Assembly: GCA_037043235.1 (NCBI GenBank)
Contig: JAWRVZ010000056.1
Location: 2,121,501 to 2,185,500 of the forward strand
Origin: Rhodeus uyekii
Taxonomy: Eukaryota; Chordata; Actinopteri; Cypriniformes; Acheilognathidae
Reading direction: 5' to 3'
Length of the DNA: 64,000 nt
In this document: positions 13,401-24,210 of the stretch, one piece after another
Numbering within the stretch: the first letter of the stretch is position 1
Layout of the letters: every line of letters begins with the position of its first letter
Notes under the pieces: generated by a model
What the model was told of the DNA's origin: nothing
Database searches by the model: none
Seen by the model: the letters and a program-made list of their open reading frames with translations, nothing else
Position numbers and translations under genes: made by a program

Positions 13401-14455
13401 GTACAAAAATTATTAAAGCTAAAACAAAAACAGAAACTGAATCGAATTGTTACAAAGACTAAAAGTTAAATGTCATCTTTAATGGTAAAAATGCTTTATA
13501 AAGTAAATATTTTTTTAAATGAAGGCAATGTTAAAATATTTTCAAAGTACATGTTGTTTCCCCTTTTTAATGTGGAAAGACTGTAAATTAAACTACGGTA
13601 AATTACTGTGCTGCATAATCCAACAGGGTTCAGACTCTCAGACAGTCCGTCCTGTGTCTCCCCTGTGCACAAGAGACAAAGATAGGGATTGAATGACCAT
13701 CCATAGACTACGAGATAGAGGGAGTGAGGGGCTATGAGAGGATTATTTTCTATTTATGACCTCATAGAGACTGTGTGAATCTTGTAAAGCGGTGTCTCTC
13801 ATTTAGACACGTAGATGTAAACAAAGCATTCCATGTGGGGAACCAGGGATCAATGGGAATAATCTCTTCAGAACTGACACTGGTCCAGTCACCCACATGG
13901 CTCTGTCTAAAACCTTGCATTATTGATATCCTACAAGACCTCCCAAGAGCCCTGTGCTATGAAGTGATATGGAGCAGTCGTCGATCGATTCAGAAACAGA
14001 GTGCCAGCGATTCAAGGGCAATGGAAGAAAGAAAGAGGTGAATGAGGATACAGAGACAGATAGAGGGATAAAACCTAATAGAAAGTTCTGTCAAAGTAGA
14101 TGTGAAATGAAAATGTCAGCAAGCTTTGGACTAAATGTGTCCATTATTGGTGACTAACCACTGCTTTTTGTTTAAAGCTGTTATCTTTGGCCTGCAGAGC
14201 TTAACGGCTATGGAAAACACACAAGCAATTACAGTATCCAACCGATTTAATAATTAAACAAAGTAGAAGTTCTTCATGTGCTGAAAGTTAAAAATTGGTT
14301 TTAAAAATAAGACAAAATTTATCACAATGTCTTTATTTCTAAGAGCATAATACCCACATTGAAAAGGAAAATATGGATATTTCTCTTGACTTTCACTTAT
14401 AATGTTAGTGAGTGTTTCGGTCATTTCTGTCACAATTTAGATATACAAGGCGTGG

Positions 14456-14484
14456 GAGGGGGGGGGGGGGGGGGTGGGGGGGGA
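14456..14484 (+). repeat. G-rich tract
   Basis: A run of G broken only by a single T, inside the nrxn3 intron. On the coding strand it is a C run. Confidence 0.85.
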
Positions 14485-14861
14485 ATTTAGTGTGTGATTC
14501 TTAGAATTATACTTTGAACTGAAAATTTAATTTTGCATGTGAAACAAGTCTTTAAATAAATAATAATAAATTATTATTAAATATTATTATTATTGATACT
14601 ACTATTATTAAAATATTTCTAATTCATTTATATTTAATTACTTTGCTTTTTTATCCTAAGCAATGAATGAGAAAAATGACATTTATCATAAAGGTACCAA
14701 CAATATTAAATTTTACTGCAATAGAGAGTAGTGCAGAAGTAAAATAAATTAATATATGCATGTACGTACTGGATGCAAATAATTTATCAAATGTATTAAA
14801 CATGGAATAAAGAACCCTTAAGTATTCGTGAGTGTATTAGTCTGAGTATCCACACACTGAC

Positions 14862-15300
14862 CTGATCTTCCATCTCGCTGAATGTCCACATGGTACCAGG
14901 CCCCGTCGTTCACCTTGTTTTGTGTGGCTTTCACTTTGATAGTCCCAGAGCCCATGTCCAGAAGCAGGTACAAACTTCCATCCAGAAGCTCCACTGCAAA
15001 AAAGTCCACTTTTGTATTCTTTTGGCTACGGGAGTCCTTTCTTTCCTGCGGCTTCCCGTGGGTGAAGAGAATAAGGCCGTTTGGTTCAGTGGTACGGAAG
15101 TCAAAGGAGATGGAGCCCATGCGTTTGGTGTTCCACTTGGGTAGGCTGATATAAGCCTCGGGCGTCTCAAACGAGATGGGGTCCAGGGTGGCCACATTCT
15201 CGCACCTGAACACCACATCTCCCTGGATCTTCATTTTGGGGTCCACGATGCGGGCAAGCCGGGAGAGTTCCAGCCTGATGTCATTGTTTTTGTAGACAAC
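14862..15300 (-). CDS. nrxn3: nrxn3 exon: end of LNS2 and most of LNS3
   Basis: A 439-nt exon, phase 0 in and phase 1 out. It starts at VVYKNNDIRLELSRLAR, closes LNS2 at FRCEN, and opens the third LNS domain at VATLDPISFETPEAYISLPKW. It runs through FDFRTTEPNGLILFTHGKP and LLLDMGSGTIKVKA to VDIQRDGRS plus the first base of a Gly codon. The acceptor is catccactcag and the donor is gtcagtgt. The segment ERKDSRSQKNTKVDFFAVELLDG is close to neurexin-3 and differs from neurexin-1 as I remember it, which supports the paralogue call. The in-frame stretch beyond the donor (VDTQTNTLTNT) is intron. Confidence 0.95.
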
Positions 15301-16590
15301 CTGAGTGGATGCAAACAAACAATGAGTGAATGATGACGTTTGATATATCTTTATCTGGTTTTCGAAGATAATGAACATGAATATGCATTTTTTTATGCTG
15401 GATGATAAATAGAGACACCAACAAATGTGACTTTATTCAAATATGACCTGTGATAATACCAATAGGCCAGGCCACTGCCTGAAAATGACTGTCTCTCAGT
15501 GGTAATTGACTCAGGCTGCGCTGGCACAAGCATGTGGGTCTGGTTTCCTTGATAACTATGGTAATGGGTTGACAAAGCTGCAATGGCACTTTCTGTCACA
15601 AAAGCTCTAAAAGAGTCCTGCCCCCTGCCTGCTATCCAAATCTGACATCGTGCTCTGGGTCCTAGTGCCTGTCAGTTAAAGGTAAGACACCAGTCATGTG
15701 CTCTTAGCATGTGCTTAGAGTTTTATATGTGGTAAAGGGCTATTTTCAGCAAATTTTTGTGCCTCACTATTATGGCACAGTCTGACCATACACTGTATTT
15801 AATACAGATTAAACCAGCATAGAGCATACTGAATCTGCAAATACCACAGAAATGTGCTGGGGTGTGAAATTGCCCGTTCAAGCTAATTTCTCCTAGGGAA
15901 GGAGATCTTTTTTTGCGGGCATATTTTTAGAACATCACAAGCGATCGTCGCAAATGCTCCAGCCCTGATATTGCAGTTAATCCTGGAGTTTGCAGGGCGA
16001 AAATCAAACATCCTCTCAGGTGCAAGAAGGACAGAGCGGAATGGAAGGATTATGTTATGTTCCTGAAGAAAAGTCACTGCGATTTCCAAGCTTTTCTCTT
16101 CTGTCGTGTTTCTTATCTGATAGATCATAAATGTCATTCTCCCTTAGGGGGATCCATTTCTCAGACAAAGCCATACATTACTTCTGCGCATCTCATACAA
16201 ACATCGTCATTTCTCTCCACAAGACTAAAACTGCTAGCTGAGGTCTCTTATTGTTCTTTCAAAAAGAGTATTTCCACTCTGTAAACCATCATGCCGCTGT
16301 CAGATAGATTGGCGTACCAGGCTCTGTTAAAGCACTAACATCATGAAGGTAAGACTACTTCACCTGCAGAATCACAGACATTTCAAGCACTTATTGGTCT
16401 GAATCTGGAGACTGTATTGTGGATGTCCATGTCTCAAATATATATAGACTGTGCTTTCTTGAAATCAACTGTATTATATCAGCTGGAATTTTTGAAATTC
16501 ATATAGCCCCCTCATGATTTTAAAATGTATATACTATAATTTAAATGTATTGGGGTCTGTAAATCATTTGACCAGTACAGTAACAAAATA

Positions 16591-17257
16591 CAGTAGAACC
16601 CCGACTTACGAAAATAATCCGTTCCGAGGTTGGCTTTGTAAGTCGATCTTTTCGTAAGTCGGTCAGGCTTTTACATGTAAATTGGCTAATCCGTTCCAAG
16701 CCCTACGAAAACACCAATTTAATTTAATTTAATAATAAAGCTATGCTTGTTCAGTGTGGTATGACGAGCACATCCCAGCTTCATACTTCTCAATTATCTC
16801 CCTTTTCGTCTCCATGGAGAGCATCCTCTTCTTCCCTTTCACTTTCACTTTCATCGTGAAATGGGAGAGGAACGCCGCTACGCAGAGGCTGGTGGGAGCG
16901 ATGCTGACCAATAGGAGAGCAGGATGCTGCAGCGAAAGCGTCCGAGCTGGGAGCAGTGTTGCCAGATTGGGTGGGTTCCCGGCAGGTTTTAATCTGTAGT
17001 TGGGCTGGAAATCTTCAGTCCAATCTGGCAACGATGGCCGAGAGACAGCCAATAGGAGAGCGGGACGATTGGTGCGAGTTTCCGGGCCAGTGGCGCGCGA
17101 ATTTCAAAACAAAACTCTGAAATCGTCGCCTCGGCTGAGATTTCGTTTTTCGCATCTCGATCATTTTGTCGTTACTCGGGTGAAAAAAACCCCGAAATCT
17201 TTTATCGTACGTTGAACTTTTCATACGTAGAGCGTTTCGTAAGTCGGGGTTCTACTG
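16591..17257 (-). mobile_element. Tigger/pogo-like deletion derivative (MITE)
   Basis: The 667-bp element has 23-bp terminal inverted repeats starting CAGTAGAACCCCGACTTACG and is flanked on both sides by TA (16589-16590 and 17258-17259), as for Tc1/mariner-superfamily pogo elements. Inside, on the minus strand, is the start of a transposase-like frame (see next entry). Most of the transposase is missing. Confidence 0.88.
16744..16854 (-). pseudogene. Truncated pogo/Tigger-type transposase N-terminus
   Basis: The frame from the ATG at 16854 reads MKVKVKGKKRMLSMETKREI followed by IEKYEAGM. The basic start plus the S-x-E-x-K-x-x-I-I-x-x-x-E-x-G pattern resembles the first helix-turn-helix (CENP-B-type) of pogo/Tigger transposases. 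After about 37 residues the frame ends. It is a relic that may still encode a DNA-binding half-domain; more likely it is dead. Confidence 0.6.
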
Positions 17258-17748
17258 TATATTTAAACAAAGTTAAAATTGTTAACGCATTTAAAGCACC
17301 CACACTTTCCCCCAGATCTACGGGTCATCTTACATTTCATACAGTTGGTTGATGACAAATATGAAGCAGGGCAACAACTCACTGTGTAAATAAGTAAGCC
17401 ATTAAGTAAATATTCTGTTATATCTTAGACACAAATATTGTTTGTTTTAGCTCAATTTTGCCAACAAAAATATTACCTGTGAAGCCAGAGTATAACTGTG
17501 GTGCATCTCAGAGCAACTTGTGTTTTTTTTTTCTGAATAAATCCGCATTTTGAGAGAATCCATCAGGTGAAACAAAGATTATCACTAATAATTAAATAAA
17601 TATTTAAAATAGGCTACTGTCTTTATGTTGTTTCCACATTTAATCACCAAATTAATGTAGTATATACTATAAACACTCTCACACACACACACACACACAC
17701 ACTCACACAGATTCATTGGAAATCATTGAACCATCAGAAAGATTATAG

Positions 17749-17792
17749 ATTATATGTTCAACATATAATAGATTATATGTTCAACATATAAT
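17749..17792. repeat. Two tandem 21-nt palindromes
   Basis: attatatgttcaacatataa plus t occurs twice, 23 bp apart. Each copy is self-complementary around a single central c. Confidence 0.85.
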
Positions 17793-18954
17793 CCTTGCAC
17801 ACATATCATAGGCCCAAATTTGACCTTCAGGATTTCAACATGACTGAAAACTGCCAGACACTGATTAGATAATGATTGCTGTTATTTGTAACATTATCAT
17901 TTCTATTTATCCTGTCTGGTGCATTTTTCATCACCTGAACCATATTTTATCTTGCAAATTGTCCACAAGACCAGGGACAACCATAGTCTCTGACACAAAT
18001 TGATACTCTGCAATTTGGTCCATTCTATGGCATTGTCATTTTGATGTGTTCAGGCGGCCCATAAAATGTCAGCAAGTTAATAAAGCTGATGAACCGCTCA
18101 TAAATGTGAAATAACCGCACCCTTCCTAGAGTCTTGATTTTGTAACCTAGCTCACAAATCCTATTTCAATAGTCTAAAATGTTAAACCTCTTCCCTGAAA
18201 TTATTCAATTGCATTAATTGACTTTTGGAACCTGGTGCAAACCATAGAAGGAAAGCAAAAAATGTCACTCATATAAAAAAAGAAGCATTTCCGCTGAGAA
18301 CAAATATTTGCAGTCTTGGGAGAACAGAGGGGTTACTAGGAATAGAGTGTCCATAGAAATCTGACATTTTAATATAATGCCAGGGGTTTATCTAACAACA
18401 CCTGGTACATATTTTTGCAGGGAAGGCAAGCAGGTGTAACTGAGACTTCATCTATAGATAGACATGAGAAAACCCACACTAAGGATCTGTCTATCTCAGT
18501 CTTATGGATTCGGCCACGAGGGAATGTAAGGATTGACTGCTTCCAGACAAAGAAAGAAATCCGTTTGAGTGTGTGGATGGACAAAAAATTTCATCAGGCT
18601 GTTATCTTGCCGTGCAGACTCATCTTGCCATGCAAAAATAAACTGGGAAAAGAGAAACAAAAAATGGATAGAGCGATCTTTCTTATGTAAGCCATTGCTG
18701 TCCAACTAAGCTATTATCAACCACAGAAGCAATATATTCTTGCCAAAGCTTCTAATAAAAAAGTTTGATAAAAAAAAAAAAAAACATGGCATAATAAACG
18801 TTAGTCAGACTAGAAATTATCATTTGTTTATGTCAAATTAAGGCAGCATCGCACACTTTATGTCTAAGAGAGTCCTTCAATGCACTATACAAATCTTCAT
18901 TAAAAAAACACCCCAATTATAAATTCAGTTATATTACATTCAACACTGAAAAAT

Positions 18955-19050
18955 TATTATTTTAAAGATGCAGTATGTAACATTGAGGTGCACTGTGTTG
19001 TCCACTAATTGGCAACCCGGTGTCTAAATATTATTGGGAAAATTGGCAGT
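18955..19050. repeat. Fragment resembling a dispersed fish repeat
   Basis: Contains taaagatgcagtatgtaaca and ggcaacccggtgtc, phrases I recognise from common teleost repeats. No ends can be defined. Confidence 0.3.
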
Positions 19051-19153
19051 GGACAGGATCAAACAGACCATTGTATGCTTTAATACAGTCAAAAAATAAA
19101 AATAAACTAAATATATAAACATAAAAAAAAACTTTAGTTATTGAATTAAATAA

Positions 19154-19354
19154 AACGTCTCAGGTTACGTATGTAACCATAGTTCCCTGAAGAGGGAACG
19201 AGACGCTGCGTCGAACGCTTGGGGAATCCTTGGATGATGTCCGCGCGAAGCACAATATGTAAACTTCCGGCGCGCGCGCGTGAGTGACAGACGCAGATCG
19301 GTGACGTCACGAACCAGTTGATAAAAGAGCGCCGGAACCCGGAAGCGGCAGCTT
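19154..19354 (-). repeat. 3' terminal inverted repeat of the DIRS element
   Basis: Outer unique part 19154-19196 (AACGTCTCAGGTTACGTATG ... gagaCG), then the shared core to gcggcagctt at 19354. Confidence 0.92.
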
Positions 19355-19402
19355 AGAGTTTGTCTGAAGCAAGCCCGGAAGGCGCGAGGAGCTGAGGCCA
19401 AA

Positions 19403-19504
19403 GACGCAGCGTCTCGTTCCCTCTTCAGGGAACTATGGTTACATACGTAACCTGAGACGTTCCCTTTCAAGGGAACTCGCGCTGCGTCGAACGCTTGGGG
19501 AACG
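19403..19504 (-). repeat. Internal complementary region (ICR) of the DIRS element
   Basis: On the plus strand this is the reverse complement of the left outer end (tctcgttccctcttcaggga ... acctgagacgt) fused at GTT to the reverse complement of the right outer end (tccctttcaagggaactcgc). It matches both element ends base for base over most of its length. Confidence 0.92.
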
Positions 19505-19555
19505 ATATACCAACGCCACCTCAGTGACGAAGGCCGACGAGTGTCTCGTAGCTCA

Positions 19556-20620
19556 CTACGAGAGGACCCGTGTTCCCGGAGCGGAGTTGAGGTCAAGCTG
19601 GTAAAACCTCAGAAAAGTATGCGGGGAAGACCACCCTGCCGCATCACAAACATCAGATAACGACACACCAGATATAAGGGCCTTAGAGGCAGCCACGCTC
19701 CTAGTAGAGTGGGCCCGGACCCTCAGAGGAGAGGAGGATCCGGCCGACTCGTAAGCCAGGGTGATAGCCTCAACTATCCACCTGCTTAAAGTAGATTTGG
19801 ATGCAGGGGCCCCCTTGGGGGTCCCAAAGCAAACAAACAACTGGTCAGACTTACGCCAAGGGGCAGACCTATGGACATAAGTGTCCAGTGCTCGCACTGG
19901 ACAGACCTTGTTTTTAAATTCCTGGTCCTGGTCACCGAAGGGGGGAGGGCAGAAGGCCTGCAGTACTATAGACCTGGCCACATGAGTGGGCACTTTGGGC
20001 ACATAGCCTGGCCTGGGATGGAGGAAGGCTTTCACCATCCCAGGCGCAAACTCAAGGCAAGAGGGAGCTACAGAAAGCGCCTGTAGATCCCCAATTCTCT
20101 TTAGCGATGTTATAGCTAACAAGAATAAGGTTTTTAAAGTGAGGAACTTTAGTGGAACCTCATCCAACGGTTCAAAGGGTGCCTGGGACAACCCCTGGAG
20201 TACCAGGGATAAGTCCCAGGCAGGAACCTTGGTCTGGACTGCAGGCCTCAGCCTAATGGTACCACGGAGGAAGCGTGTGACGAGGGGGTCCCGGCCAATG
20301 GACACGCCACCCAGAGGTACGTGGTAAGCCGCAATGGCAGCCACGTAAACCTTCAGGGTGGACGGGGACAACCCTACAGCGAATCTATCTTGCAGGAACT
20401 CTAGCACTTTGCCAATGTGACAGGTAACTGGGTTCACCTGCTTCTCGCTACACCAAGAAGTGAAAAGTCTCCACTTCAGGGTGTACAGCTTCCTCGTGGA
20501 GGGAGCTCTGGAGTGGAGGATGGTCTCAACAACCTCGGTCGAGAGACCAGAATCTATGAGCTGGGCCCCCTCAGAGGCCAAGCCCACAGTTTCCAAAGTT
20601 CTGGGCAGGGGTGAAGAATC
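19556..20620 (-). CDS. DIRS tyrosine recombinase (YR), intact frame
   Basis: This is the integrase of DIRS elements, a lambda-type tyrosine recombinase that inserts the circular DNA copy. The C-terminal ~320 residues of the frame begin at RAPSTRKLYTLKWRLFTSWC (core-binding domain). They include the catalytic Arg in SLKRIGDLQAL, the H-x-x-R box in RAHSTRSVA, a conserved GW (AAGWSSPHTF) and the nucleophile Tyr in LRFYQLD, 15 residues before the stop. All expected catalytic residues are present. The frame is open upstream to the ATG at 22270 (904 codons), but between about 21870 and 20620 it is the wrong frame for RT/RNase H, so the true start is uncertain. YR overlaps the end of the RNase H frame by a few dozen bases. 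Confidence 0.88.
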   Translation of the reverse strand, partial: DSSPLPRTLETVGLASEGAQLIDSGLSTEVVETILHSRAPSTRKLYTLKWRLFTSWCSEKQVNPVTCHIGKVLEFLQDRFAVGLSPSTLKVYVAAIAAYHVPLGGVSIGRDPLVTRFLRGTIRLRPAVQTKVPAWDLSLVLQGLSQAPFEPLDEVPLKFLTLKTLFLLAITSLKRIGDLQALSVAPSCLEFAPGMVKAFLHPRPGYVPKVPTHVARSIVLQAFCPPPFGDQDQEFKNKVCPVRALDTYVHRSAPWRKSDQLFVCFGTPKGAPASKSTLSRWIVEAITLAYESAGSSSPLRVRAHSTRSVAASKALISGVSLSDVCDAAGWSSPHTFLRFYQLDLNSAPGTRVLS

Positions 20621-22616
20621 GAGCCCGCTGCCTGAGACAGGAGGTCCACTCGAACTGGGATCTCCCAGGGGACCCCGTCCAGCAGGGAAACAAGATCCGC
20701 AAACCACACTCTGCCCGGCCAACGCGGAGCAACCAGTGTGAGACGGACCTTGTCCCGGCGAACTCTCTCCAGAACTCCCGGGAGCAGAGCAATCGGGGGA
20801 AATGCGTACAGACATAGCCTCGGCCATGTCTGGACCATGGCATCCAGCCCGAGTGGGGCTGGATGCAGGAGTGAATACCACAGAGGGCAATGCGTTGATT
20901 CTTCGGACGCGAACAGATCTACTTGTGCCCGGCCGAATCTGAACCAAATCTGCTCCACCACCTCTGGGTGGAGCCTCCATTCCCCGGGCCTCGGCCCCTG
21001 TCTCGACAGGACGTCTGCTCCCACATTCTGGGTCCCAGGGATGTGAACTGCCCGTAGATGGAGCAGTCTCCCTTGGGACCAGAGGAGGATCTGCTGCGCC
21101 AGTTTGTATAGTGGTCGCGAACGTAGACCCCCCTGACGATTTATATAGGAGACCACAGTGGTGCTGTCGGTCTGAACAACCACATAATGGCCCCTGAGGT
21201 CTGGGAGGAACGCTTGAAGCGCCCTCCAAACAGCCATCATCTCCAGCAGGTTTATGTGCCAGGACAACTGGTGTTTGTGCCACAGACCCTGGGCAGAGCG
21301 ATCCCTCAGGACCGCTCCCCAACCTGTGAGGGAAGCATCCGTCGATAGCATGACGCGTCGACAAGGAGCTCCCAACGCAGGTCCTTGAGACAGAAACCAG
21401 GGTTTCTTCCACATATCCAAGGCACGTAGGCATCGCCGCGTGACCTTGATAGTGCGGAAAGGGTTGCCCCTCGGGGAAAACCCTCTGGTTCTGAGCCACC
21501 ACTGTAATGGCCTCATGTGTAGCAGCCCGAACGGGATGACGCTGGAAGCTGCTGCCATGAGGCCCAGCACTCGCTGAAAGTGTTTTACAGTGATGGACTG
21601 GCCTATTTTGACTTTCTTCACGGTTGACAGAATCGAATCGATGCGGGCGGGGGATAGTCGCGCCGTCATCGAAACCGAGTCCCATATCACGCCTAGGAAG
21701 GTGGTTCTCTGAAGAGGAGAAAGCACACTCTTCTTTGCGTTCAACCTCAACCCCAGCACTCTCATGTGTGCGAGAACAACATCTCGATGCTGAACCGCTA
21801 ACTGCGGCGACTGGGCAAGAATCAGCCAGTCGTCGATGTAATTCAAAACTCTTATGCCTTGGAGGCGCAAAGGGGGTTAGCGCTGCGTCCATGCATTTCG
21901 TGAAAGTGCGGGGTGATAAAGCCAGGCCGAATGGAAGTACTTGATATTGGTACGCCTTCCCCCCAAAGGCGAACCTGAGGTACTTCCTGTGCTGTGGAAG
22001 GATGGAAATATGAAAATATGCGTCCTTCAGATCGATAGTGACGAACCAGTCCTCGGACCTGATCTGTGCCACTATTTGTTTCAAAGTCAGCATCTTGAAT
22101 TTTAGCTTCATGACCGAGCGATTCAGAAGGCGCAAATCCAGGATGGGCCGCAGTCCTCCATCCTTCTTTGGAACGAGGAAGTAGCGGCTGTAAAAGCCTG
22201 ACTCCCTGTTTGAGAGGGGTACATGTTCTATGGCCCCTTTCCTCAGTAGAGAATCTACCTCCTGCTCCATTACCAGAGCCTACTCGGGGTCCACCACCGT
22301 GGGTAGAACCCCATTGAACCTGGGCGGGCGAGACCCAAACTGGATCGAATACCCTTTCTTTATAATTTGCAGGACCCACTGAGAAACCTCTGGAAGACAT
22401 GTCCATGCCGGCAGAAATTCTACTAGGGGAACCAGCCTCTCGAGGCTGGCCTCTGGTGTCTGTGTAGCACACCCGCCAGGGCCCGGTTTTCTGGGGAACA
22501 CCTGGAGTGAATGCTCTAGGACCCTCCTTGGAGGGGGCGACCTCCTCAGTGCAACCGGTGTAACGGGCGGCAACTGAGGAGGGTCGCCTCCAAGAGGCCC
22601 GGCGCGTCTGGCGTCA
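20554..22616 (-). pseudogene. DIRS reverse transcriptase / RNase H, frame-broken
   Basis: This region copies the element's RNA in intact relatives. The first part has FLVPKKDGGLRPILDLRLLN and motif A TIDLKDAYFHI. The frame is cut by a TAG at 22280-22282, just before ALVMEQEVD; the relative at about 1 kb has Gln there. After ALTP a run of three T (minus strand; 21869-21871 on plus) carries one base too many, and the RT continues in another frame with VLNYIDDW (the YIDD catalytic box), LRLNAKKSVLSP and FLGV. RNase H follows with its acidic residues in STDASLTGWG, NLLEMM, VQTDSTTVV and GADVLSR. A DIRS-typical block follows (VDLFAS ... APRWPGRVWFADL); I cannot say whether it equals the methyltransferase-like domain reported for some DIRS elements. 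Confidence 0.9.
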
Positions 22617-24092
22617 GGACCTCTTCGAGGTAGCCTTCTTGGCGAGGATGACGGTCCTCAGATCCGTCCTCCTGCCCGAAGGCTGAGGCTGGGAGCGCCT
22701 GCCCGACCCCCCGGTTTTCTGGGGAGGTTGGCGGGTTGAGACGCTCTGCCTTTGAGCGGCCCGCTGCACATATGAGGAGGCCTGGGGCTGTGGCTGGCTC
22801 ACAGCCCCAGGCTGAGGGCGGCGAGGCAGGAGTACATTGAACGCCACCTGCTGCTTTGCCGCCTCCTGGAACTTCTCGACGACCGTTTTCACCGAATCGC
22901 CGAAAAGCCCAGAAGGCGACAGAGGGGCGTCCAACATAAAATTTTTCTCCTTGTCCTTTAGAGACGTCAAATTTAACCACAGGTGCCTCTCCGTGGCCAC
23001 ACAGGCTGCCATGGAACGACCAATAGAGGCAGCCGTCTCCCTGGTGGCCCGTAGGGACAGATCTGTGGCTTTACGTAGCTCAGCCACAGCCTGTGGACCA
23101 ATGCCTCCGCCCTCATCGAGGTCCCCCAACAATTCTGCTTGGTAAGCCTGAAGCAGGGCGGTGGTGTGAAGACACGCCGCTGCCTGGCTAGCTGCAGAAT
23201 ATGCTCTGCCCACATGAGCTGATGTAACCCGCATAGGTTTAGTGGGCAGCACCGGGACTTTAAGCGATGACACCGAGGGCGGAGAGAGGTGGCTCGCAAG
23301 CGCCTCCTCCACCTTCGGCATCGCGCCATAACCATACTCTCGCGCACCAACCAGAGTGGCATACATATTATTTTGTGGCGTAAACACTCTGGAGGTGGCT
23401 GGCCTCTTCCAGGATCTAGACACCTCAGTGTGCAGATCCGGGAAAAAAGGCAGGTCCCGGCGAGGGGGAGGGACCCGCACTGGCAGAAATCGTTCATCCA
23501 ACTTGCTTCTCTTTGGACGAACGACAGTGCTTTCCGCTGGCCACTCAATACTTAACGTGGCCACAGCGCGAGTCACCACCTCGAGCAATTCCTCATAAGC
23601 TGGGGAGGAGGTTGGCGAATCCTCACTCTCCGCGTCGACACTAGCAACGTCTAACTCCTCGGAGCTAGACAATTGCAGTGCCGGTGCTTCAGCTTGGTCG
23701 GAAGTAACCGCCCTCGAGCGTGCTTCCGAAACCATGCATGAAGCACTGGATCCACCGGGTAAGGGCTGAGATAGGGGAGCGCCCGTCTCAGACCCCGCCG
23801 TCAGGTCCATTTGCGAACCCCATGACCTAGATCGCCGCAGAGCCTCAGCTGCTGCGGGACCCGAGCCCTGGGGAACGCGAGCCTGGCCGTTCTCAGAATC
23901 AAAAACCGCCAGGCGTAAGCGGAGCACCCGCAGCGGTAGTTGGCTGCAGTGATCACAGTCAGCACTCACGAGCGCTGACCTAGCATGCTCCGCTCCCAGA
24001 CACATTACACATAACAAGTGCTCATCTCCCCCCGAGAGGAAACGAGGGCAAGGAGATGCGCACTGTTTAAATGCCTGGTTCGCCATAAACAT
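22614..24092 (-). CDS. DIRS Gag-like protein, 492 aa, intact
   Basis: This is the structural/nucleic-acid-binding protein of the DIRS element. The ATG at 24092 opens an uninterrupted frame. Residues 11-49 contain cysteines and histidines spaced C-x3-C, H25-x2-C28-x2-C31-x4-H36 and C46-x2-C49, the zinc-binding-like N-terminus usual in DIRS gag. Then come a PAAAEALRRSRSWGSQ segment, an acidic serine-rich stretch (LSSSEELDVASVDAESEDSP), a helical middle (LLQAYQAELLGDLDEGGG, SLRATRETAASIGRSMAA) and a Gln/Pro/Arg-rich basic tail (QPQPQASSYVQRAAQRQ). The end overlaps the RT frame, which is shifted by one base. The two broken copies at 1-3099 and 3591-8158 align with it. Function is inferred from position and composition. 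Confidence 0.85.
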   Translation of the reverse strand: MFMANQAFKQCASPCPRFLSGGDEHLLCVMCLGAEHARSALVSADCDHCSQLPLRVLRLRLAVFDSENGQARVPQGSGPAAAEALRRSRSWGSQMDLTAGSETGAPLSQPLPGGSSASCMVSEARSRAVTSDQAEAPALQLSSSEELDVASVDAESEDSPTSSPAYEELLEVVTRAVATLSIEWPAESTVVRPKRSKLDERFLPVRVPPPRRDLPFFPDLHTEVSRSWKRPATSRVFTPQNNMYATLVGAREYGYGAMPKVEEALASHLSPPSVSSLKVPVLPTKPMRVTSAHVGRAYSAASQAAACLHTTALLQAYQAELLGDLDEGGGIGPQAVAELRKATDLSLRATRETAASIGRSMAACVATERHLWLNLTSLKDKEKNFMLDAPLSPSGLFGDSVKTVVEKFQEAAKQQVAFNVLLPRRPQPGAVSQPQPQASSYVQRAAQRQSVSTRQPPQKTGGSGRRSQPQPSGRRTDLRTVILAKKATSKRS

Positions 24093-24210
24093 AGATATTG
24101 TATATAAATATATATGGGAGATCCCTGATTTTTAAACTAGATCTGGGTTTTTCTCTCAAAATAACCAGCACACTCAACACACTCTCACACTGTGCTTGCG
24201 AAGACAAACA

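Larger units (their letters stand above)
12065..14861 (-). other. nrxn3: nrxn3 intron between the LNS3 exons
   Basis: A 2.8-kb intron in phase 1. It contains the minisatellite MITE (12320-13400), a homopurine G tract at about 14456-14484 and one copy of a short local repeat (14680-14740). No further exon is visible. Confidence 0.85.

Noticed and set aside
19556..22270. A single 904-residue protein
   Set aside because: Residues between about position 130 and 560 do not resemble RT/RNase H, whose motifs are in another frame over the same bases; the long frame is produced by a one-base insertion.
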